A stretch of DNA of 64,000 nucleotides from Daphnia carinata (Eukaryota > Arthropoda > Branchiopoda > Diplostraca > Daphniidae). The notes beneath the pieces were generated by a model. It was not told the DNA's origin, made no database searches, and saw nothing but the letters and a program-made list of their open reading frames with translations. This document shows, one piece after another, positions 1-15,300 of this stretch (position 1 is the stretch's first letter; every line of letters begins with the position of its first letter). Made by a program: the position numbers and the translations under genes. The stretch covers positions 8,216,424 through 8,280,423 of the forward strand of contig NC_081334.1 in NCBI RefSeq assembly GCF_022539665.2, given 5' to 3'.

Positions 1-699
1 GTTAAGTTCCTCGCCTTATGGGTGAGAAGTCATTCCATGATCGTTTTCCACGATATACCAGCAGACGTTACGCGTACATAATTTACCGGGCCCGTAGAGC
101 CGCAGAATACAATACTTTGTATTTCACAATACTGCGTCCAAATGTGACGTCCTGACGCGAGCCTGCCATGCGTTCAAGGCGTTTAAAAAAAAGTAGAATT
201 TAATTAAAAAGGCCCTCATGTTTTTGGCTTAAAATTTCTAAAATCATGTTTAAAAATGATAAAATTTTCATGTGAAACTGAGACAACTAAAGAAAAAATC
301 GATTCGATCACTGACGTAGGTTACTCTGTTCAGAAATTCCGCTTAGAAACCATTTTTAAATGCTACACATTTCCAGGAGAAAGAACGTAATCAAATTAAA
401 CAAACGTAATCTATCGGAGTAATTCTTGAATAGATATTCTATTTTTGCTAATACTACAATGAATCAGCGGGAATTCAGAATTTCGCCACAGTACTAGTAG
501 CCTGACGAAAAAACTCGATTCTGCCAACTTTAGCACTTAATTCTAGATGGCGTTGCAAGTTTGCCTTGGTAAATTCACCTTGCCAGCAACTATCGATCAG
601 TCTGTCTATCGCACGGCACGTAGCTGCTTAAAAGAAAGATCGACTGAAGTTAATCGATAGCTAGCAAGCTAAGAGTAACGAAGCAACGAGTTCCCTTTT
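1..699. other. Upstream flank, no gene seen
   Basis: AT-rich sequence with no long reading frame, no splice-bounded coding exon and no recognisable repeat. It probably holds distal promoter sequence for the 14-3-3 gene to the right. Confidence 0.5.
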
Positions 700-775
700 A
701 TCGCTCGTACAACTCAGTTGGTGCAGCTCAGCCAGCGAGGCATTTTCCGCTACACTTCGGCACCCACTCACTCAC
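700..775 (+). promoter_or_regulatory. Candidate promoter and non-coding first exon of 14-3-3 zeta
   Basis: A TCAGTT initiator-like motif lies at 714-719. The sequence then runs to a strong splice donor, CAC|GTAAGTT, with the GT at 776. The coding exon of the 14-3-3 gene opens after an acceptor at 1521-1525 (TGCAG), so a spliced 5' UTR exon ending at 775 with a 750-bp first intron fits. No TATA box is seen. The transcription start is inferred; the donor and acceptor are visible. Confidence 0.4.
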
Positions 776-1546
776 GTAAGTTCCAGAAACTTGAATATGG
801 TTACATTTAAGCGAGAAACAGAGGACTAAAATGTGAAAACGTGGCGTTTGACGTTTAATGAAGAATTAGATCGACAAAAACCGTTAGTTAACCCTCAATC
901 CGTAACCGGTGATGAGGTTGGGCGTCCATAGAGTAGAATGTTCTTAGCTTGTGAGAGGCGCCATCTTTGCTCCCTACGCGACAGCTCGCGCAACCCATCC
1001 CACATTCCTTTTCTTCAAAGTTTTTACGTGTATCTTCATGCAGCCATTTTCTCTTCTGTAGAGAAGAGGTGCGTAGATGATAGAAATATAGATTCCAATT
1101 GTTCGCAAGTGTGAAATTCATATATTTCCATTTCGTTTTTTATCCTCTATCTGTGGCTCCTGTCAATCAGTAGGAAGTAAAGTATGTCTGTGTGGCTTCT
1201 CCTGTTCAAGGCCAACACTAAACTTATTAATGCAAAAATTTTAGCCTTTTGCTGCGTTGAGACGCACACGAGGCCTCTCAACTTGCAATCAGGAGGGTGG
1301 GTTCGGACGCTCCCGCGTGATTCATGCTTAAGGTCAGGGAGGGTGTGGTGTTATTCAATGGTGGTCGACGTTTGCTTTTTTTTTCTCGTTTTCATCATAG
1401 AACATTAGTTCTCCTGCCAAACCAAGAAACTAGTAGTTAGGTTTTCCATTGAACTCCTACCGGCTATCTAACTGGTTGTAAAGTTGTATGATAATGTAAT
1501 CTTGGTTTATTTCTTTTTGATGCAGGTATTATAAATTAACAGAAGA

Positions 1547-4015
<2,469 letters not shown>

Positions 4016-6302
4016 GAGAGACAAAAATCCCCGCCCCGCCTGTTTCTATTATCTTTCTCTAGAAATCCTTCTCCCATGGTCTTGATTATTTTTTTTTTTT
4101 TTTTCTCCCCTCTTTCATCTACCAACATCCAATTCTTCTGCTTGCGCTACTACATTTGCCGCTACTTTTACAGTTTATTATTATTATTATTATTTGGTCA
4201 TTCGAATCAAAAACACATACACAAGACGAGGAGTGTCTGCTAACAGCATCCCATCCGAACAAGTCTGCGAGCCGTGGCGGACGAGTCCATCCAAACAAAT
4301 TCTTTTGGTTTTCAAAGTTTGGTTCCTCCCGAACTCTCAATGCCCCACTCTCCTCCGATTCGCCTGTAATTGCGAGAGTGTGTCGTAGTCAGAAGGACTT
4401 GGAAGAGTTTCATCCTACATCAATACCACTTTTTTTCCTCTCCCTCCCTCCTCCTTATTCAACTTACTGCAGAGATCACATCTTGTGCCGCTGTGCGACT
4501 TGTGTGTTGTAATTTTGTTGATATGCACACTTTCTGTTGAACTTTCTTCCCATTTTTTTCAGTGTTCCATTTTTTGTAAACGAAAAAAAAAGAAAGGTAT
4601 TCCCAGTATCTCCCCACGCCCCTCAATCAAGTAACAGACTCACTCAAACTTACCTTTATCTGTCTTCTTCCAAACCTTTTCCTTTTGCAAAGTGTATGTG
4701 TAATCACGTCTTTGAAAAAAATAATGAAAGGCGCGCATTAAATCGCTCCTTCCGATAATAGTCGAAGGCCAAATGATTGGGAAGTATTGATTAAGTTTTG
4801 CGTCACATTTTGTGATTTTTAAACCACTAGATTCGTCCGATTAGTATTTCAGGACATTGAAACAGAAAAAATAATCCATTTTCAGAAGTATTTCTCCTTC
4901 AACCGTTGTTTTTTTTTTTTTTTTTGCATAACTTCATATTCAATACTCGATTCCTTTTGTAATGATTTGTAAGTTTTTACGTCTTTGGCGGAAAAAAAAA
5001 TTGTCACAAATCAGGATATGCCAATTGTTCGCACTTCACATCGGTAACAAGATTACTTGTAATTCTTATCATGGCACGGAAGTTGGTTTTGGCCAACTTG
5101 GGTACCCATGCCATACTTTCTGCTAGATACCTCAGTTGGAACTAGTGGAAATGAGCGTATTACAAGTTGTGTACGGGGAAAAGATATTTATCGGCATTTT
5201 ATTGTCGAAGTGAAGTTATGAATACCATATTAAGCAATTGCGTAGACAACGGAACTATCAACTCTTAATTGTAGCTCCTCCAATAAAATTGACCTCCGGT
5301 AACCGGCATAAGAGGTGCGTTTCCGGCATTGTTCGGTCTGGCAGAACCAACTAATTTTCCATAAAGCAAACATGTGTAGCCCAGTCGAAGAAGTGCTCTT
5401 CGTTGTCGACTTGCTGAAAGTGTACGCAGCTGTAAGCAAGTTGTTTAACCGATTACCATATAGCATTGGATATATGGCCTGACCAACTCGAATGCCAGCT
5501 CATCCGTTATCTAACGACCGCTGAAGTAATTGGTCGGCCCACAAATTGGACCTTTTCAAATGCCGAGTACGTATTTAGTTTGACATTTTGGTTACAAGAT
5601 AAGTAATTCGCTGTTTGTCACATAATCGCCTCTGACGACATAGGCTTTGTCCTCGACTAAATAAACACAAGTTAGCCTTGTACTTGACTTTGCTCTGATG
5701 GAGGAGTTGATTCAAACAGAAAATCTGTGAAGTTCAAACTTCGCCTTTATATTTATATCCAAGGACAAAAAACGTCGAGAACAAATCACAGTTAGAAACG
5801 TAGCCTTTCTGTTGGGTCTCTAAGACGCGTTCTGAATTGACTTTGCTTCACAATTCTTTTCTTGGTATCATCGTTCTCGAAGGTATTTTCTGAGAAGGTA
5901 ACGTCTATCGAAATAGAAAAGTAGAGCGAAAATTAGAACGTCACCAGAGCAAGCAAAGCTCAAGTGAGTTCTTCTCGCATAGTCTATTCCTGAAACATGC
6001 AACTACCTGTTGCGTAACAATAAGCGTCATACTCAGATGAACACATAGTTCCCTTTACCGTGAAGAAATGCTTTAATAAAGTGTAGAACCATCATTGAAT
6101 ATTAAATTTTCCACGGGTATTAGTTTATTTGCAAGACGATTGCAGAATAGTTGTTTTTGATCTGCATCGACAAGAATCAAAAGATAACAAATGATGAGAA
6201 ACTGAATCGTCAATGTATTATGATGTAATCGGAACACAAGTTATGAACAGTTGAAAATTCTGCATGACATAGTTGGAAGGGAAAAATACATCCAGATTTT
6301 CT
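4016..6302. other. 3' UTRs and convergent intergenic region
   Basis: No coding exon is visible. The left part is T-rich and pyrimidine-rich and is probably the long 3' UTR of 14-3-3 zeta. The right end holds the 3' UTR of the RBM12-like gene on the minus strand. A run of ATT repeats lies near 4176-4195. Small reading frames here lack homology and splice context. Confidence 0.5.
6124..6129 (-). terminator. Candidate poly(A) signal of the RBM12-like gene
   Basis: TTTATT on the plus strand reads AATAAA on the minus strand, about 175 nt past the RBM12-like stop codon. The spacing fits a short 3' UTR. No cleavage site can be proved from sequence. Confidence 0.45.
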
Positions 6303-9300
6303 TCAGACAATGGATAGCATAACCCTACGGTTCAGCAGGTACTCGTTCTGAAGGGTACGAACGGCTGCCTCAGCTTCGTCAGGTGAAGGAAAGGCGACGC
6401 GAGCGTCACCGGTGGGTTCGCCGTTGGGTCCAAAACGACGTATGACGCATTTTTCGTTCACTTGGAAGCCACGGAAGAAATCCAAAATGTCAGCTATAAT
6501 AGCTTTGTGAGGTACATTAGCAAGAGCGACAACACAGCCAGGAGCTCCAAAACCCGGAGTAGGTGATCCATCATCACTACCACCACGACTACCCCCTCCT
6601 CCATTATGAATCATACCTACAGGCATTCTCATCCGCATATTGACTGGGGGACGCGGACGCGGCCCGGCATTTCCACCAAAGTTACCTCTGTTGCTTCCGC
6701 CAGGAGGATAACGGGGACCAGCAAAACGAGATCCAGCAAAACGCGGACCCATTTGCGGAGGGAATCCATTTCCGCCATCACTACCGATCGGAGGTCTATG
6801 ATATGCATCAGTATGTCCTGGATGGCCATACATGTGTGGCCCATGATCTGGCTGACTCATAGGGGGCTCAGGATATGGGCTGAAACGTCTCATGTCTTCG
6901 GGTGGTTGCCTGCCAGCAGCAGGCCCATCATGACTTTCGACCAAAGTGACGCTGACGGTATGACCGCCCATGAAACCACCGTTCTTATCCAGCGCTCTCT
7001 CCGCCTCTTGCATACTAGCAAATTGGCAATAAGCATTTCCGACGGGCAAGCGCTCATCGTCGTAAACGATTTCAATCATCTGAGGAATAACCCCGACATC
7101 GGAAAAGAAATCGCCAATATCACGTTCCATGGCTGTTAGCGGCAAGCCTGAAATGAAGACTCGTTGCGGACCCATATAAGGACGACCTCGCTGATTGGAT
7201 GCCGGATCGTAGGAGCCATTGCCACCGCTTTGAGAGCGTTCCATTATTACGGGCCCTGTTCTTCCACTTGGCTGCGGATGATAAGGTGTAGTTTGTCCTG
7301 GAGAAAGTGGACCCTCAGTTTGCGAAAGGGCAGAGGTTACAGGACCAACGCCGGAGCGAAGACGGTCCAGATTTTTAGCACAAACGAGCAGTTCCTCTAA
7401 AGGCAGAAAAGCCACCTTGACTTGACGACCACAGATAACGACGCCGTCTTTCAACAGCTGAATAGCCTTGCGTGCGTCAGCTTCACTGGACAGTTCGACG
7501 TAGCAAAGACCAGTCACTGTGCCACTCTCGTTTCGCTCCGGAATCACCTGACCTATGGAGATCGTACCAAAGGCTTCTCTGACATTATGCGGTGCCGCAA
7601 CTGGTGGAAAATCTCTTAACGAAAGGCAAGAATTTGACAAACTCTTGGCATCAAGGCTGATTCCTGGCGAGAACGAATCAATGGCCTGATTAAATGCGGT
7701 ATCTTTCACATGAATTATCTGAACGGGATAACCACGAATCATGCCTGAAAATATTTACAAGAGAAAGATGGAACTGTTAGTGGCTATCGTCTTATGTAAC
7801 TTATGTGATACAGCGTTTACCATTGTGACGAGATAGAGCCTTTTGTTTGTCCGCTTTTGTAGTGAATCGAATATACGCCAAGCCGAATCGATAACCATCG
7901 AAAGCATTGATCATTTTGATGCATGTGTTTGGAACGTGAATGCCATTAAGATAATCTCGAATGTCTCGGTAAGTCAAATCTCCAGTCAATAACCGTAATT
8001 GTACAGAAGTGTCGGATGCCTGTTCATTTGATGTCTGCTTTTCCATTTGATCTGCCGGAGTAGGAAGAAGACCAGACTTGCTTAATTTCCCGTTGCGATC
8101 ACGATCTCGGGAATTCTTGGCCCGTTCGCGACTGTCAGAGCGGCTGCGACGGCGACGGTCACGATCGCGGCCGCGGCCACGACTTCCGCTTCGACTGCGG
8201 CTTCGACTTCTTCTTCCACGTCTACCCCCATCTGAGCTTTTGTCTTTTTCGCGCTCCTGCCTGTCTCTTCGACCGCGATCTCGGCTTCTGTATCCTCCAC
8301 GACCTCCGTCGCGGCTTCTGTCAACGGCATCTGGAGGTGTACCGGCGGAATCGCGTCGATCTCGACCATAGCATTGCGAACCGCCGTGATCGTACAAATT
8401 ATTCGTCTCTACCCCAGGTTCATGGGGAACATGCTGACCAACACCGTATGGCCCCATAGGAGACTCATCACCAATTGCCCCGCCCAAACGTGGCCCATAG
8501 GGCCCTCCTTGTGACAAATGAGGGGCATACGTTTGCGATAGATTCAGGTGTGGCGCGAAACCACCGCTGTGCGCAGGATTCGTCCCGACGCCTGATGCCA
8601 TTTGAGTTTGGTTGAATACTTGATGACTCTGTTGTTGCTGGTACATCTGATGATCATAGCCCCCTAAGTGGCCCTGAGTGCTCTCCATATGAAGGTGAAA
8701 ATTGCTAATACCAGTCCCCATCGTTGGCCGAGGCCCAGATGGTCCGCTAATAGAGGCATTGTTTTGGGGAGCGAGGGCAGTGGTTGAGGCAAAGGGCCCT
8801 CCGACGAATGGACGCTGGATTGCTGCTGAAGATGCTGTTGCCATATTGGGTCCTCCTGCAGTAACCGCCTGCAACGCCATATGTTGCTGTCGAGTCTCTT
8901 CGATAATCTTCTGCATTTCCGTTCGTGAGCTCAAATACAGTTTCACCCGCGAATCTTTTAAAATGCCACCGTCTGATGCCATTCCTTGACGCGCATCTTC
9001 ATCAGTACTAGGTTCAAATGAGAGACACAAATTATCATCTTTCTTCTATCCAATACATTTTCTCTTATCATCCTTTAATGTACGTCCGAACTCAACATGA
9101 ATCCTCTGTATCATTTCTATCGTTTTTTTTCTCTGTCAATAGTTATTTATTGTTTCTTTTCAAAAATAGGATTTGGGGTCTTTGAAAGTATACCTGAAAG
9201 CTATAAATGCGTCACCAAGTGCACCTCCTACAATGTGCACGCCTCCTTCTGGAATGGAGAGGCCGTGGAAGAACTGACGGATATCAGCTGCGTTGGCCGA

Positions 9301-9336
9301 CCACGGCAACTCCTGTAGTCGAATTATGACGCTCAT
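6303..9336 (-). CDS. RBM12: RBM12/SWAN-like RNA-binding protein with five RRMs and an RS-rich insert, 923 aa
   Basis: Exons on the minus strand are 9336-9194, 9007-7821 and 7744-6303, with GT..AG introns in frame; 923 residues, close to vertebrate RBM12 (about 930). RRM1 (about 3-80) starts MSVIIRLQELP and contains GGVHIVGGALGDAFIAF, diagnostic for RBM12. A Gly/Pro/His/Gln-rich linker is followed by an Arg/Ser-Arg/Asp stretch (about 278-354), RRM2 (about 384-455), RRM3 (about 480-556), RRM4 (about 637-714, RVFISGLPLTAMERDIGDFF), a Pro/Gly/Met-rich linker, and a C-terminal RRM (about 845-923, ILDFFRGFQV). The start at 9336 was chosen over an in-frame ATG at 9369 because it matches the family N-terminus. 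RBM12 proteins are nuclear RNA-binding factors; the RS-like insert suggests contact with splicing factors (inference). The gene is divergent from CNOT1. Family identity is strong; the exact RNA role is unknown. Confidence 0.93.
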
Positions 9337-12300
9337 TCTCACTATCGGTTTCTTCCAGCGGACGATCAATTTCGATTTCTATTCCGTGGCGGTTGCATGC
9401 GGTCTATTTCGTTACTAGTTGCAGTGGGTCCGGCGCCTCAGTCTTTGCCTTTATTTGAGTGGGGCGGAAGATAAAATGATCAATAAGCCTCACTATCTGT
9501 TAACATGAGCATTGTGAAATGAAATGAACCATGTCCACATACTTTAAGGAATATCTGTGCCTCACATGAAACCACCTACTATTGCGCTAAAAGCTTTCTC
9601 TACGAAAATCTGGGTACGTGGAAGGAAATTCGACAGACAATAAGAGTTATTAGTTAAACACTGTTCTGGAGGAACTGTGCCGCACCAGTATTACAAGCCT
9701 TCTCCAGTGTCCCCCCCCCCCCCCCGAGTCTACAGGCTATGGATGGACATCATTAAGCTGTTGCTTCACATTCCTATCACAACTAACAACCAAGCAACAA
9801 ACTCTATTTCAAGTCGTTGCGAAATACAGGCTACAATGTAGTTAAACGTGCTGATGATGTGGATTTTCCGATGCCAACAAATTTGTACATGTTCGTACTA
9901 AGTTTTGCAAATAGCACAACATAGCAACGTTTTCATTGGTGCCATCCGACGCAATCTTTCTGATGAATGCCGAAATTCGCACCACTTTCTCTGCTTTGCT
10001 TTAATGGAACCGTTATTTCCATGATTTAATGCAGGCAAATTTTGGTTGTGGATGAAATATTTTAATGTGGAGGATAGGTAAAGAACTCATTCCCAATCTC
10101 CCGATGGCACTCGGCACTGGAGCAAGGTAACAAGCCATATGTGACGGAAGGCCAACATAAATACCAGATGAGTTTGTCATGCGGAATGGCAATAAACGAA
10201 ACGAAACGAAAAAATAAATAAATAGAAAATAAATCAATAAAAATTTGTAAATAAAATGTTACGAGAATTTATCAAAGGGAAGGTGATAAGTAAGATTTCT
10301 TTGACTGAACGGTGAATACTTATCCTTCGTTTCCCTTTCCATTCCCCTGCATGACACCCTGTAAATTTTGAGCAGGTTTGTTTGTCGCTATATCGTTAAG
10401 AAATGCTGCTTCTCAATAAGCTGTGCGTGACATATGTTGCACAGATATATGCTATACAACATTTTTTAGTTAGATACCTGAAAGACAGCTAACAAATAGC
10501 TTATTTGACACTGCCCACTCACTATCTCCTAAACCAGTCTAAAAATCAACTAACAATAACTTTTTCCTAACACATGAAAACACATACATAGCTGAAGGGC
10601 TATGAAGCAAAATCCTTTAAATAGTTCTGAAAGCAAATCTAGCATGCTTTCCTTAAGTCAGGAAGATCTCACATGAGCTGAAGTAGGTATATACAGCGAT
10701 GACAGGGCATGCCTGGTTTCCAAAAAAAAAAATACTTTGTAGCAAGTTTTCCGATGAGCTGCAGAAATCTGTCTGATGTGTTAAGTATCAATTATAAATC
10801 AATGGAATCCTAGTAGCAAAACTGAAACCAACTAAATGCAATATCCACCTCAACTTAACCTTGAACCACTTTTTGAATTCAAAATATTTGACCCCTGATA
10901 CAAATCTTAAATTAATTCATTACTTGCAGCAACACACAGCATTTCGAAGCATAAGTATTAATCTCTTTCAATGTGTTGGCTTCACATTATTTCAGGGTAA
11001 GCCTTAGGTGAATGAATACTGCAACTTCTTGAAAAGCAGGTATTTGATTGCTGTGTAACATGTTTTCAGTGCTAATCCGATGGAGAATAAAAAAGACAAA
11101 TAAAACCCTAGTTGGATGGCAACCAAAGGGGGTTTAATGTGGGCAGGAAATCCGTTTCGCAAAAGGTGTGGAGTGACCCATTTCATGTTTGTAGTAATTT
11201 AACCTTACCAAAATTCAGTCTAATTTTCTGATATCCTCGCGAACTTCAAGTTCAAAATAACCTCTTCTTGCACGCCAAATACTAGAAATGTTGCTGATTT
11301 AAACCATTTAAACTGAAGTTGATGATTTCTTGCAGAATACGTCGCCTTGGGAGTTAATAATTTTTTCAGTCGGAGGGCGGGAGAAGTTCTACAATAACGA
11401 CGAATAGAAGCCAAGCTAAAATATGGCGCAGTTCAGTTTTTTCGGTTCACAAAAATGTCAGGCTTTGTATATGTAGTCGCAAACCACGGTGGACAAGTGC
11501 ACGAGACAAGCTTCGAACGCCACCTATTAGATAAAAGTTAGATTAGCGTGCGGAGCTAATGATTAGTGGTTTATAAAATTTACAATCAATATTAAAAATA
11601 CGTGGTTTACTAATCGAGTGCCGAAAAAATTAATTCTTAATAAAATTCTTTCTTTTGGGTGGGGATCTTAGTGTCATGATGTATTGTACTATTTAAATTT
11701 ATAGAAACGTAAATCCAATCTAAACGTAAGTTTTCTACACTACCACGAGAGGCGTTGATATAGCACGCTCGAACTTGCTCAGCTTCGACTCGCGATTTCT
11801 CTTATTCGTCAGGCATTTACAACAGCATTGGCTGCCAGCTGATTTTTTTCAGGTTGATCGTGCAGCCATATTGGTTTGAATTGTTTGATAATCCGTTTGA
11901 AAATTTCAATCTAGAATTTTTGAAATCTTCATAATTAAAGAAAGCGTCAACATAGTTGGTATGAAAATATTTCATTTTGCCTAGTGTCAACATTCTCGAT
12001 GCGTTATTTAAAATTTGTTTTTTCGCAATGGCTGCCTGAAAATACTCTTTGTTTAGGCAAGAAGCCAAACTTTGGTCTTGCGGTAAACAAAGGCCATTTT
12101 TAAAGAATGTAGGCAAAGGTTTACGAAACAAAATATCTTGCTGTAAAGTACAGAAATTTGTTGCTTGTCTTTCTGTGATAAGGAAATTTATAGAAAAAAG
12201 TGTTATGTTGTATTAAGTGATCTTCTCAATCCTCGTTTTTTTAGGTCTTCACTATTGCTGCTTTGAGGTGGTTGTGACTGGTAGCTAATGTCAGTGTCGG

Positions 12301-12370
12301 CCACAGAGGGAAGCTTCAAAGGCCAACTTACTGGGCTTTGAAGCTTTCACCTGCCAGCCCTCTGTCTTTC
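9337..12370. other. Divergent intergenic region between RBM12-like gene and CNOT1
   Basis: About 3 kb with no supportable coding exon. It holds a 15-base C run at 9711-9725, AT-rich sequence, and presumably the RBM12-like 5' UTR/promoter (left) and the CNOT1 promoter/5' UTR (right, up to 12370). A 104-codon minus-strand frame at 11817-12131 has no recognisable homology and no splice or signal features. Confidence 0.45.
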
Positions 12371-12382
12371 ATGGAACTATGA
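12371..12382 (+). promoter_or_regulatory. Three-codon upstream ORF overlapping the CNOT1 start
   Basis: ATG at 12371 is followed by GAA CTA TGA. The TGA (12380-12382) overlaps the CNOT1 ATG (12379-12381) as ATGA. Such a start-stop arrangement can tune initiation by reinitiation or leaky scanning. It acts only if transcription starts upstream of 12371, which is likely but not shown. Confidence 0.5.
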
Positions 12383-15300
12383 GCCTAGACTCACTGTCAC
12401 TGGCGCTGACACAGATCCAATACCTGGTCAACAGCCTCAACAAAAAAAACTATCTTCAATCTAGAAATAGGTAACCCTCTTGTTAGTCTGTAATAGTGAC
12501 ATATAATATTTATTTTTATTGTAGCATTGAAGAGTTGGTTACCATTTATGGTAGTGAAGCTGAAAGACATCTACTTTGCTGTTGTCTTGCTGGAGTTGAT
12601 TTTGTGGGATTAGGAAACAACGAAAATTCATCTCTCAGCAAATCGAGCAATCCCAGCAAGGAGAAAGAAAGAGAGCAGCTGTTGACTGACTATTTTGGAT
12701 GTTGCATCACTCAGCCAGCTTTCCCTAGTCTTCTGAATAGTTCCCTTGAACAGCCATTAAGAAGCAATTTCAACAGAAGTGTTCAACAACTACCGAAAAA
12801 CAGTTCAGCATTCATCAGCCTATTTTGCCGGTTCCTGCGATTGTCACGCAGCCAAGAGGTGGTTCTTAGGATTGCCCTTTTAGAAACATTTAACCCCGAA
12901 GCGCGTTCGCAGTCAATTTTGATAATACGTCAGAAACTTGGCGAGCTACTCAAAAACTTTGCTGATCAAGATAGGAATACTGCCCCACTTGAAGGAGGTT
13001 TACAGGTACACACGTAAACTGCTTGCTTTTCTCTGGGAATAACCTCATTGTTTTGGAACCATTGTAGGAATCGTCTCCTGAAGTCATTCATTACATTCTT
13101 AGTCGATTGATCAACGAATCCGATAAATTTGGGGTCAACAGAGATCTTATAGAGGACGTATTGCGGTGTTTGCGTCGTGACTACCCTCGTGAACTGGTCC
13201 CTGTGATTTTGGCCCCGATCTTGTACGAGGAACAAGGAATAGACTATACCTGCCATAAAATGGCACACGAAACCAATAGCCTGAGCAAGAATATGGTAGA
13301 AACTTCCTTGGCGGATTTAATCCTTGAAACAGGATATTCATTTACATCAAGCCTCGAAGAATGTCGTGCAAACTTCACGGCCTTTGGATTTCGAGAGTTG
13401 TCTGCTGCCTCTGTGGCTCGTGCAGTAATTTATATGGTTCGTACACATGCAGTACTGGACGAACATTCTCTTAGGCACTTGAGAAATGGTACTTCGCAAT
13501 CCTGGCCTGAGCAAGAATCCTCCGGCGATAAGAACGACGAAGGTTCGCCTACCTCATGGAACATGGAGATATTTGTTCAGGTTTTTTTTTCCTCCACATG
13601 TATGTTTTAGATGAACTGTGCAATCAACATCCATATTGCCCTTCCAACAGGTTGTTACTGAAATAGCGCCAAATTTGAACTGGAAAGAAGTCGTTTCTGA
13701 ATTGGACCACCCGTGCTTCCTCATAAGAGATAGAGCAGGATTGCGTCTCCTACTCACTGCTTTGCAACTGGGCCTACAAACACAAGGGACTACTTTCCCA
13801 ACCGATCTGTTGTACCAATCATGGAACAATGCTGAAGGCCAGCTATCACTACTTTTGCAATTATTGAAGAACACGGATCTCTTTTGTATCGCCGACTATC
13901 CACACCACGCCATCAACGTAGAGATTTTGAAATCGCCTCCCGAACCAGACAACAAAAAGCTTGCTAGCTGGAAGTGCTTAGGACTATTGGAAATTCTTCT
14001 CAACTTGTTGGAGAATGGAGGACTGTATAGTCAGGTGCAAGAGTTGCTTAAGGAACCAGTTCAGCACTGTCCAGATGTTTTGGTCCTGGGACTTCTTCAA
14101 CTTACACAGCCGATGACTAAACTCAGACAAGAATTGCTCAGCAGCTTGATCCCCGTTTTTCTGGGCAACCATCCAAATTCGGCAATCATACTACACCATG
14201 TCTGGCATGCACAATCACCCTTGGTAAAGCCTCTGGTAATGCACGCTATGGCAGAGTGGTATATGAGGGCCGAACACGATCAAGCTCGTTTGTCAAGGAT
14301 TCTTGATGTGGCCCAAGACCTTAAAGCTTTGTCTATGCTTCTAAACGTGCAACGTTTCCCCTTTGTTATCGACCTTTCTTGTCTAGCTTCACGACGTGAG
14401 TATCTAAAACTTGACAAATGGTTGACGGACAAAATGCGCGAACATGGCGAAACTTTCGTCGCTGCATGCGTAAACTTCCTCCACCAAAGATGCCCTCAGA
14501 TATCAGGCAAAGTCAAGGAAGAAACGGGACTCAAACCCACGCAGCTACCCCCTGACACGCTCGCAATCATGTTGTCGTGCCTCCAGGTATCCCTCTTTTC
14601 CATTGTTTGCGTTAATTCTTTTTTCTTTCTTTGCCGTTTTGACATCCACTTTACTAGTGTATACGTAGGATTAAACTAAAAGTTATATCGCTGCCAATCT
14701 TAGGTTTGGACAGGGAATGTGTCGCAGGAGTTGTCAGAGACCATCAATACAATGGTTGCCAACTGCAACGTACTGAACCGTGCACGTGCGCAACCTCCAC
14801 CGGGCGTTTTGAAACCAATCCGTCCTGGCAGTGGAGTGGGAGTCGACGTTTCCTTTCCACCCGGAACGTTGAGCAGTCAATTGTTTCCGCCTCCTGGAGT
14901 TGACGCCACAGGCCTTTCGTCTAGCTTAAGCAACATGGGCCTAGGTCCACCGACGTCTTCGGGATTTGGAGTTAACATAGGACCAAATACGCTCAGTGGG
15001 AATACCCCGGCACCAGGGTCACCTGGAAAATTATTTTCTAGCATGTCTTTACTAGAATCTGGTAATTCGCTGCGCCACCTATCCATCTTGTTTGTCGACT
15101 ACAGTTTACATTTGTCCTTTTTATGCATGAATTTCCCCAGGTTTGAACCAGCCAGTAGTTGTGGGAATGCAGAACAATTCAAATCCAAGCCAAATCCAAA
15201 GTACGTTTTCTATTTTTTCTTCCTTAACGGGAAGCGGGACCATGCCTGGATCTTCCAGCACCAACCCACTAGGCATAGGTATTCCATCTTCTATGGCAAG

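Noticed and set aside
8078-8371. Arg/Leu-rich plus-strand frame opposite the RBM12-like RS region
   Set aside because: Antisense shadow of the RS-coding sequence.
9711-9725. 15-base C run (and the 15-base G run at 33452-33466)
   Set aside because: Simple homopolymers; could form unusual structures but nothing else supports a function.
11817-12131. 104-codon minus-strand frame upstream of CNOT1
   Set aside because: No recognisable domain, splice context or compositional signal; length is within chance for this AT content.
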